A DNA stretch of 64,000 nucleotides from contig CM032229.1 of the NCBI GenBank assembly GCA_019009955.1, forward strand, positions 7,856,001-7,920,000, in the 5' to 3' direction. Below the pieces are notes generated by a model, which worked only from the letters and a program-made list of their open reading frames with translations, did not search any database and was not told the origin of the DNA. Shown here in pieces: positions 32,948-42,440 of this stretch. A program made the translations under genes and the position numbers. The DNA is from Riptortus pedestris. Taxonomy: Eukaryota > Arthropoda > Insecta > Hemiptera > Alydidae. The first letter of the stretch is position 1. Each line of letters opens with the position of its first letter.

Positions 32948-33515
32948 TTAGCAGATTTCCCTCAAGGGAAATCAGCTATTGAGGTTGTACTCATGACGGA
33001 ATTTTCGAAATTTTTCTTCAAATGTCCATCGATCCTACCTTGTGATAACGAAAATGAGGTCCGTTCAAAACTGTATATATATATATTTGTCTGTTACCGC
33101 TCTAGCGGTCGCAATTTTTGTTTGATCGTTACCAAACTCGATATTTAGTCGTTTGTGTAAAATGAAAGATCGTTAATAGCTGAAATCGGACCAGTGGGAG
33201 GGGGGTTTAGAGGGGAGGATTTTCTAAAATTCGAAATATTTCCATTACTATATGTCGGATCGAAAAATTGTATAGAATCAATCTTATTGCAAATTAAATT
33301 TACTAAAAATATTGTCATATTTATTTATTCTCCATCTTGAATATTAACCGAGATATTTGCATTTTATGAGATCGGGGCGGATAACGGATGAGTGAGTTTC
33401 CCGCCAAAAGATAGGTCGGCCGTTCTGTTAACTGTTCGGCTCTCGTGAAATTTCTCTATTGTAAAATTTCACATGGGAAATCTGCTTAGTTTACGCAGCC
33501 CCTGCGTGACGGCCT
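32948..33515 (-). mobile_element. F1 element, full length, nested in the hAT MITE
   Basis: TTAGCA plus GATTTCCCTCAAGGGAAATC, AGCTATTGAGG; short TA tract (33075-33087); 'tctgttaccgctctagcggtcgc'; 'ccagtgggaggggggtttag'; and GCAGCCCCTGCGTGACGGCC at the right. At 568 bp with both ends, this is the cleanest copy for a consensus. Confidence 0.8.
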
Positions 33516-34792
33516 TCTAAAATAGTTTGTGCGCTTTGTTGTTGGCAAGGCAACGTTGGAAGCAGACAAATGAAGTGCCGGAGCCCGCATAAGGAGCTAT
33601 CGACAGCTTCAAAGACTCGGCAAGCGATGTACAGTCTCAGTACACGTTGATAAGTCATACATTAAATCGTTACAACACAAAAGCTTTAGAATCTATAACT
33701 ACAAAAATAGTTCGGGAAGATAATTTAAAAATACCCGAATATTTACCCAATCGGGTATTTTCCCGGGTATTTTCCCAGGTATTTACCCGAATTTGGGTAT
33801 TTACCGGGTAAAATCCCATCTCTAAGCGGAAGTGAACAATTTTATTTGGGACAAAAGACCCAACCGAAATAAATAAAACTCGGTATGTGTATTAGCACTA
33901 ACGCTTTCATTATAACAAGCCATGCCAACATTTCTAGGGACGGGCAGGAGTGGGGGTTGTAAGTGAGGCCTGAATTTAAAAATAGCCGTATTTCGTTATC
34001 TATCCTTTTTTCGGCAAATATGAACATAACAAAAGTTGTTTATTTTGTTATTTAGAGTAACTTTAGTTATATACACTTTTTTCTTATACCGAATTATAAA
34101 CGAGATATATACTATAAACTAAAGCGGGAGTCAACTATTTCATTGGGTGCTAACGCTTAAACCGAACTTAAAAACTCGGTATATATATATATATATTAGC
34201 ATTAATTCTTCCATGATTATAAGCTATATTAAAATTTTTAGGTTAGAACGGGAGTGGGGGTTATAAGGAAGGCTTGAAATAAAAATTCGCGATATTTCAT
34301 TGTCTATTTGTTTTTCGGCAAACATGCAAATAACAAAAGTTGTTTACTTTGTTATTTAGATTAACTTTTGTTTTATACATTTCTCCAGGAACAACGTGTG
34401 GAGCAAGTAATTTGCGTAGAAATATTGATATGCTCAACAATTCATTCCAATTTGAACTATGAGGTACCTCACCTGGATAAATTAATTCAAATCTATGTTA
34501 ATATTTTGTCCTTATTAACTGAAATCTATGCATAATGCACAGGAGGCGGGAAATATGACAATATAACAAAGTATGATATATGACAATTGGGAGGACAGTG
34601 AAGACTTACATAAAATATTAATTTTATTATTAGCAAATGCCAACAACGGGTATTAACCCTAGACACTGGGACGGGTAAAATATTGTGCAAAGTAAAGTCT
34701 AGCCTAAAAAATACCATCACCATTCAGCCGCAAATCAATTCCCGGGCGAAGCCGGGTATCTGAGCTAGTATATATATATATATATATATATA

Positions 34793-36009
34793 CTAGCTCA
34801 GATACCCGGCTTCTCCCGGGAATTAATTTAAGCCTGAATGGTGATGATATTTTTTTGGCAAGGCTTTACTTTGCACAATATTTTGACATTTACCCGTCCC
34901 AGTGTTTAGGGTTAATACCCGTTGTTGGCATTTGTTAATAATAAAATTAATTTTTTATGTAAGTCTTCACTGTCCTCCAAATTATCATATTTCCTGTCTC
35001 TTGTGCATTATGCATAGATTTCAGTTATTCCCGCTTTAGTTTATAGTGTATATCTCGTTTATACTTTGTTAAAAGACAAAAATGAATATGACAAAAGTTA
35101 CTCCAAATAACAATATAAACTACTTTTGTTTTGTTGATATTTGCCGAAAAACGAATAGAAAACGAAATACCGCTATTTTTAAATTCAGGCATCCCTTACA
35201 ACCCCCACTCCTGCCCGTCCCTAGAAATGATGGTATGGCTTGTTATAATGAAAGCGTTAGTGCTAATACACATACCGAGTTTTATTTATTTTAATTGTTC
35301 ACTTCAGCTATAGGTTTTAGCGTATATCTCGTTTATAATTCGGTATACGAAAAAAGTGCATATAACAAAAGTTACTCTAAATAACAAAATAAACAACTTT
35401 TGTGATGTTTATATTTGCCAAAAAAACAATAGGAAACGAAATACCGCTATATTTATTTTCTGGCCTCCCTTACAACCCCCACTCCTGCCCGTCCCTAGAA
35501 ATGTTGGTATGGCTTGTTATAATAAAGGCCTTAGTCCTAATACACGTACCGAGTTTTATTTAGTTCGGTTGATTCTTTTGTGCCAAATAAAATTGATGAC
35601 TCCCGCTATAATTTTTAGCGTATAACTCATTTATATTTAGGTATAAGACGAAAGTGTAAAAAACAAAAGTTACACTCAATAATAAAATATTTAACTAATC
35701 TTATGTGTTTATTTGACGAAAAAAGAATAGAAAACGAAATATCGCTATTTTTAATTTCAGGCCTCCCTTATAACCCCCACTCCTGTTCGTCTTAGAGAAT
35801 ATTAGTATAGCCTAAAGTCTAAGTTGGGCTAGTAGTAATATACATACCAAGTTTCATAAAATTCGGTTCAGCCGTTTATGCGTGAAAAGGTAATAAACAA
35901 ACATTCACCAAAGAAGCAAAATGCAGTTATGGTGTCTATGATGTGTGAAACGAAAAGTAATCGTGAAATTTCGAGAAAAAAAATCAATGTACAGACAGAG
36001 GTTACAATT
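34793..36009 (-). mobile_element. F2 Helitron-like element
   Basis: CTAGCTCAGATACCCGGCTT at the left, 24 bp of TA away from the CTAG end of the previous copy, so the two hairpin ends face each other. Interior units carry 'cttacaacccccactcctgcc'. The right end is TACAGACAGAGGTTACAATT before (TA)n. Confidence 0.65.
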
Positions 36010-36021
36010 TTATATATATAT

Positions 36022-36071
<50 letters not shown>
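36010..36071. repeat. (TA)n tract between two F2 elements
   Basis: About 60 bp of TA with two GA interruptions, joining the 5' end of one F2 copy to the CTAG end of the next. Confidence 0.85.
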
Positions 36072-36072
<1 letters not shown>

Positions 36073-36074
36073 TA

Positions 36075-38090
36075 CTAGCTAAGGTACCCGGCGATGCCCG
36101 GGAAATCATTGTTGACTTACTAATGATGGTATTTTGATAGCAAGACTTCAATGTGTACAATTACACTTCCATCCAAGACGTAATGGTTTACCGAAATAGC
36201 CAACCCTGAAGGGTAACTTCAGGGGATTGATATAATAGAAATTTTAGTTTTGAAGAATAAATGAAAATATGTTCCTAATCTATCCCTTTACACTTTTTGA
36301 CTCACCTTTTTTCAATACTCGTAATTCAAACCATAATCATGGGTAGCATTTATTACAATTAAATATCATCTATAATGAACATATTTCCTTTCAAAAGCCA
36401 ATCCGAGCTCATATAATATTAGGCAAAGTTTTTGCACGTAAGATTATATTTGTAATAGTGAATCACACTGGAAACTACTTTCAGTAATGCCAGACGGGAA
36501 ATTAGTAAACTCAATTATCTAGTAAGGCTCCATTCATCTTCCGCTCCCGCATGAGACTTCTCAAAATTCTTCTACTTAAATTATTGATTCAAAACATTAT
36601 TTTAATAATTTATCTACTGGATGGACTTAAATAATAGAGGTACTCTGAAAATATCATATCATATACGCATATTGTTTTTTGTCATAATGACATTACCATT
36701 AACGTTTAATTATTATGATAGCACATATTTGTTTCAATAACATCAAGGTACATTATACAAACTAAATAATGGAAATGCTCTTATAGTTTATATTTCTATT
36801 GGAAATAAATAACAAAGCTATTTTCTGGGAAAAATAAATACATGAGTAGGGGTGACGAAGATTTATACCTCACTAATCGGAATCATACTTTGAACTATCA
36901 TATAAGACGAAAACATAACATCATTTGTCATAGTATTCATTTATTAAAACCCCTTAAATGAGTACTAATATAATTATTGACTCCCGTTTAGCGTATATCC
37001 CGTGTTTACTTCATTCACACTCCGAGTTTTGCTAAGTTCGGTTCAATCGTTAGTGCCCAACAAAATTGTTGGCTTTAGATTTTAGTGTATATCTCGTTTA
37101 TACTTTTCTACACGACAAAAGTGAATAAAACAAAAGTTATTTTAAATAGAAAAATAAACTACTTTTGTTATGTTCATATTTGCCGAAAAAGCAATAGGAA
37201 ACGAAATATCGCTATTTTTAAATTCAGGCTTCCCTTATAACCCCCACTCCTGCCCGTCCCTAGAAATGTTAGTATGGCTTATTATAATGAAAGCGTTAGT
37301 ACTAATTCACATACAGAGTTTGGTTTAATTCGGTTTAGTCTGTAGTGCTAAATAAAATTGTGGACTCCCGCTTTAGTTTACAGCGTATAACTCATTTATG
37401 CTTCCGTATACGGCAAAAGTGCATATAACAAAAGTTACTCTAAATAACAAAATAAACAACTTTTGTTATGTGCATATTTGCTGAAAAAGCAATAGCAAAC
37501 GAAATATCGCTATTTTTAATTTCAGGCCTCCCTTATAACCCCCACTCCTGCCCGTCCCTAGAAATGTTAGTATGGCTTATTATAATGAAGACGTTAGTAC
37601 TAATTCACATACCGAGTTTGGTTTAATTCGGTTTAGTCTTTAGTGCCAAATAAAATTGTGGACTCCCGCTTTAGTTTATAGCGTATAACTCATTTATGCT
37701 TCCGTATACGTCAAAAGTGCATATAACAAAAGTTACTCTAAATAACAAAATAAACAACTTTTGTTATGTGCATATTTACCGAAAAACCAATAGAAAACGA
37801 AATATCTCTATTTTTAATTTCAGGCTTCCCTTATAACCCCCACTCCTGTTCGTCTCAGAGAAAATTAATATAGCCTAAAGTCTAAGTTGGGTTAGTAGTA
37901 ATATACATACCAAGTTTCATAAAATTCGGTTCAGCCGTTTATGCGTGAAAAGGTAACAAACAAACAAACAAACAAACAAACATACACGAAAGAAACAAAA
38001 TGCAGATATGGTGTCTATGACATGTGAAACGAAAAGTTATCGTGAAATTTCGCGAAAAAAATCAATGTACAGACAGAGGTTACAATTTTA
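36075..38090 (-). mobile_element. F2 variant element with different 3' head
   Basis: The head reads CTAGCTAAGGTACCCGGCGA, TGCCCGGG instead of CTAGCTCAGATACCCGG, and the first ~800 bp (36110-36950) is unlike the other copies. From about 37010 the standard ~300-bp units appear (near 37110, 37417 and 37718, period about 301) and the 5' end TACAGACAGAGGTTACAATT is shared. It is thus a subfamily with its own 3' region. Confidence 0.6.
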
Positions 38091-38091
38091 T

Positions 38092-38581
38092 ATATATATA
38101 TATTCGTCTGTTACCGCTATAGCAGTCGCAATTTTTTTCTAAACGTTACCAAACTTGGTATATAATCGTTTTATACAAAAAGAAAGATTAAGTTCGTTAA
38201 CTGCTGAAATCGAACCTGGGGAGGGGAGGTTTAAAGGGGGAGAATTTCGAATATTCTTAATATCTCCGTTATTGTGCGTCGGATCGAAAAATTGAAACAA
38301 TCTTATTGCAAATGTAATGTTCTATAAATGTTGTTATGTACATTTTTTCACTATCTTGATTATTAACAGAGATATTTGCATTTTATAGTTTCCGGTCTTC
38401 AGTAGACCCCCACTCCTACTTATCTAATATTAACAATATTCTATTATTTTATGAATCACATTATTTGAAGCTTAAATACCAAATATTGTTCTCATTGGAC
38501 TTTTAAGGTTCGAGTTAAATGCAAATATGTGACGCACGTCGAAAATCTGCTTAGTTAACGCAGCCCCTGCGTGACGGACTT
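38092..38581 (-). mobile_element. F1 element, right (5') part of the split copy
   Basis: It starts with (TA)n, then 'tcgtctgttaccgctatagc', the GGGG interior and CGCAGCCCCTGCGTGACGGA at 38581. Joined to 30154-30292 it makes one normal F1 element of about 630 bp. Confidence 0.75.
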
Positions 38582-38739
38582 TTTTGAGAGAGGGTGGTGG
38601 TGTCAGGATTAGATGTAGGATTAATTAAGGAGAGAAAAATAAATGAGTGATGAAAACTCTGTTGATCAACATAATTTTCTATTTTTCCTCCTTGATTCAG
38701 GATTTGTTAACGTTGACATGGGAAAATCATAACTAAACA

Positions 38740-38912
38740 TCACCGTTCCAAATTTCCCTTGCACAAATCAACATCATCTCGATTCCATTCTTCGCTGGAA
38801 TTGGGCGTATCTTCTGGAGCCCAGAGCAACACTTTCACTTTGTTGGAGTTGATGTTGAAGGGTCTCCCAACAAAACATGCACCTTCGAATATAATTTTAT
38901 TTAAATTATTTA
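38740..38912 (-). pseudogene. Coding-like fragment, unidentified
   Basis: A minus-strand frame runs FEGACFVGRPFNINSNKVKV, LLWAPEDTPNSSEEWNRDDV, DLCKGNLER and stops at TGA (38740-38742). About 57 codons, mixed codon use, no stop. It lies between two F1 copies without clear splice sites. Probably an exon fragment or transposon remnant; no family recognised. Confidence 0.25.
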
Positions 38913-38976
38913 TTAAAAAAATATATTTTATCTTTAATAAAATTCTGTATGATGAAGGTATGATACGTTGTTGAAA

Positions 38977-40090
38977 AGTCCGTCACGCAGGGGCTGCGTA
39001 AACTAAGCAGATTTCCTTCGTGAAGTTTAACAATAGATATATCTACATAATGGTAACACAATAGTACAATGAATATCAAGTGAATAAATACAAACGATAA
39101 TAAAAAATTTCCAGGCGGAAAGTGCCTGAAACGTAAACAAACAGGTGTGCCAATTTTCCACTGGAAAGAAAAACAATTACTGAAATATATCAGAATGTAA
39201 CATATTATTTTTATTGAAAACTATTTACTATATTAGGCGCTCAGTATTATAGTGGCCCAACCCTCAAATTTTGCTTATTTGAGTTACCATAACATCTGTT
39301 GCTGAATAATGTGTTCTATGAAATATTAGTGGCCTAAGCCACCTTCTAAGTTTTTTCACTAGATAGCAGCAGCAGTTTGTTTTTAACTAACAGTTTTGGC
39401 GGTCTTTGAAAAATATATAGTGGCCTAACCAACTTGGTTTTACACAAATCTTACTTCTTGGGGTTAGGCCACTATTATTCTGACCGCCTCATATCTAGTA
39501 CTGTAATTTATAATGGATCAGAATAATTTTTATCTCAATCAATCAAATTTTAGTAGTCCAAGAACTTAAGGTGGGGGGGGGAGGGTACCAGAGAGTATTT
39601 GCATTTGCCTCTTATAATAAAGGTCCCTTGAAAACAATATAAGGTATTTAAGCTTCGAATAATGTGGTTTATTACATAACAGTGTGTTGTTTAATTAACA
39701 TGAGTAGAAGTGGGGCTTTGCTGAAAATATAGAAATATCTCAGTTAATATTCAAAACAGAGAACAAATGTATATTACAATATTTATAGTAAATTTAATTT
39801 GCAATAAATTTGTTCTATACAATTTTTCGATCCGAAGTATAGTAACAGAGATATTTAGAATTTTCGAAAATGCCCCCTATAAACCCCCCTTCCTTCCTAC
39901 TGGGCCGATTTCAGCCATTAACGAACTTGATCTTTTTACATAAAACTATATATATATATATATATATATTGAACGAACCTCATTTTCGTCATCTCCTTGG
40001 TAGGATCGATGGACTTTGGAATACATTTTTCGAAAATCGCGTCATGAGTACGACCTCAATAGCTGATTTCCCTTAAGGGGAATCTGCTAA
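38977..40090 (+). mobile_element. F1 long variant with inserted TA-flanked MITE
   Basis: 5' end AGTCCGTCACGCAGGGGCTG; interior as in 7187-8495 (GAAAACTATTTACTATA...CTAGTACTGTAATTTA, with a MITE between); (TA)n at 39951-39968; 3' end TGATTTCCCTTAAGGGGAAT then CTGCTAA at 40090. Non-coding. Confidence 0.7.
39233..39491. mobile_element. Tc1/mariner-type MITE, 259 bp
   Basis: The left end TTAGGCGCTCAGTATTATAG, TGGCC and the right end (reversed) TGAGGCGGTCAGAATAATAG, TGGCC are inverted repeats flanked by TA (39231-39232 and 39492-39493). The unfilled site is seen at about 7455 (ACTATTTACTATATCTAGTA), which confirms the boundaries. No ORF. Confidence 0.75.
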
Positions 40091-40333
40091 TACGATGCTG
40101 GTATTCTGTTGCTCAACTTCAGTGAGGTAACACTGCTGGTTATTGTGCTCAGCAAAAATGTCCAAAATAATACAAATCCTAGCTAGAAAATGTCTTAGAC
40201 GGCGCATTCCCGGTTGACCTCCAGGACGTCTCGGATAAATGTAGGAAGGCCAGAGCAAAACTGAGCAGTGGTCGTTAGCGGAGGGATGGACTAGACCGAT
40301 TAACTTTTCTAAGGAACTTCCACTGTGAAGATT
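40091..40333. other. Spacer between two inverted F1 elements
   Basis: A GC-richer stretch of 243 bp separates F1 copies in opposite orientation. A minus-strand frame (WPSYIYPRRPGGQPGMRR...) is open, but nothing is recognised. Confidence 0.35.
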
Positions 40334-40457
40334 TTAGCAGATTTACCTTAAGGGAAATCAGGTATTGAGGTCGTACTCATAACGCGATTTTCGAATTTTG
40401 TCTTCAAATGTCCATCGATCCTACCTAGGAGATAACGAAAATGATGTCCGTTCAAAA

Positions 40458-40531
<74 letters not shown>

Positions 40532-41321
40532 GTTATCACTCTATTATTGTTTAATCGGTACGTAACTCGATATTTAGTCGTTTTATGTAAAAAGAAAGAT
40601 CAAGTTCGTTAACGGCTGAAATCGGACCAGGGGGAGGGGGGGTTTAAAGGGGGGATTTTCGAAAATTCAAAATATCTCCGTTACTGTACGTAGTATGGAA
40701 AAATTGTATAGAACTAATCGTATACAAATTAAATTTACTATAATCACTGGTATATACATTTATTCTCTATCTTGAATAATATCTGAGATATTTGCATTTT
40801 TCAGTTTTCAGCATTCAGCAAACCCCCTCTTCTACTCATGTTACATGAACAATACTTTATTATATAATAAACCACATTATTCGAAACTTAAATATCAAAT
40901 ATTGTATTCAAGAGACCTTTATTATACGAGATCACATGCAAATATGTTCTGGTGACCCCCCCCCTGTCTTAAGGTTTTGGACTACTAAAATTTGCTTGAT
41001 TGAGATAACAATTATTCTGACTCAATATTAATTACAGTATTAGATATAGTAAATAGTTCTCAATAAAATTATATGTTATATTCTGATATATTTCAGTAAT
41101 CGTGTTTCTTTCCGGTGTGATGCTGGCAGATCGGTTTGTTTATATTTCAGACGCTTCCTGTCGGCAGGTTATTAAAATTGACTGGAACATTTCTTATTTC
41201 CGTTTGTATTTATTCACTTAATATTCAAGGTGGTGTTGTGTTAGCAGGATGCAGATTTATCTATTACTAAACTCCACGAGGTAAATCTACTTAGTTTACA
41301 CAGCCCCTGCCTGATGGACTT
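40334..41321 (-). mobile_element. F1 long variant, full length
   Basis: TTAGCA plus GATTTACCTTAAGGGAAATC at the left, (TA)n at 40463-40530, 'gaccagggggagggggggtt', the long-variant interior with a C-run (40960s) and CAGCCCCTGCCTGATGGACT at the right. Both ends are present, slightly mutated. Confidence 0.7.
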
Positions 41322-41473
41322 TTTTTTAATTTGAAAACTGAAAAACCGATCTTTATTTGCAACAATAAAAGAATCTCTGTCTACAAACATAGAAATTTGA
41401 ATGGATTTTAAGTACCTAACAGACTACTGAGAACATATTGCTGGCAGGAAGGCTAAAGTTCAATTTCCAGGCA

Positions 41474-42103
41474 ATGTCTTATCAAGGTTCTGCAAAGATA
41501 AGAGTGAACAGCTTACAGCAGAATACTGTAGCAAATACAAGCTGGGATTATTTCAGGTGAGTAGAAAGTTAGGTTGTTTTGGTTGTTAGCAAAACCTGAA
41601 TGCAAATGCAACAAATGTAATAAAGCCATTAGCATTTGTTGTTTGGCATGTTCAAATGTTCATACTAAAGTCCATAATATTTGTAATTAAAAAATAATGT
41701 TTACCATATTGTATATTGATTATAGTTCATAAGTAATGAATTAATAAAAAAAAATACATAGGGTCTTCCATAGCAAAGTTTTGGTAAGCTATTACTATAA
41801 CTTTGTTAAGTTATTCCATGTTGACCATATAGTTTGAAGGATTCTTTCCCTTCTCGTACACCCAACGTTTTCAGGTACATCCTGCCTTGAAATATGCCTC
41901 TGATTTTAATTTCCCTACACCACATTACATGGCATTCTTCCTATTAGAAGTTAAATGATCTACTCAAAGATATTATAAATAAAATGTGAGACTGAAAACG
42001 GTTTTATTATCAAATGTTCTCTTCTATCAAATGTATGCGTCTAATGGGGCCAACGGAGGTTGTCATCTGCATTCAGTTCACTACATATCTCTATCACAGT
42101 ATG

Positions 42104-42157
<54 letters not shown>

Positions 42158-42394
42158 TATACATACTCTTTTTACTTATTTGTTCAAAATTAATCCTAAG
42201 CTGTTTTTCAGAGTAATTTCAATTCTGAACAGTACATTCACTTGTACTCCTGAGTAAATTAATACACACACACACACACAAACATTTATTAGTTGGCTTA
42301 TTGTTAATGTGAGAAGTGGGGGCTCACTAAAGGCTAAATACCTAAGTTTAGACATCAAATTTGGTAACAATCAAAAAATTGCAGCCTCTAGAGT

Positions 42395-42440
<46 letters not shown>

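Larger units (their letters stand above)
32458..33824. mobile_element. hAT MITE containing a nested F1 copy
   Basis: Termini TAGAGATGGGCGAAGGGTAA and (right, reversed) TAGAGATGGGATTTTACCCG, with several subterminal GGGTAAATACCC-like motifs in both orientations. Flanked by identical AGCGGAAG at 32450-32457 and 33825-33832. TAGAGATGGG with an 8-bp duplication is a hAT hallmark. Inside are an AT minisatellite (32757-32896) and a whole F1 element (32948-33515). No transposase frame remains. Confidence 0.85.
31406..34768 (+). mobile_element. F2 Helitron-like element, long, interrupted by a hAT element
   Basis: It starts AAATTGTAACCTCTGTCTGT, then a (GTTT)n tract (31506-31570). Several ~300-bp units in the reverse sense of the neighbouring copies follow (e.g. 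the near-identical units around 31786-32080 and 32085-32385). It ends CCCGGGCGAAGCCGGGTATC, TGAG, CTAG at 34768. A hAT element of 1367 bp (32458-33824) sits inside one unit. Without it the element is about 2.0 kb. No Rep/Hel coding. Confidence 0.7.

Noticed and set aside
31871..35313. Recurring ~61-codon ORFs with NPHSCPSLEMLVWLVI
   Set aside because: They are repeats of the same F2 interior unit; the frames vary between copies and have no start or domain conservation, so repetition reflects DNA, not protein, similarity.
30690..38090. Regular ~300-bp repeats as a possible CRISPR array
   Set aside because: Unit length, eukaryotic context and absence of short spacers or cas genes exclude it; they are internal F2 units.
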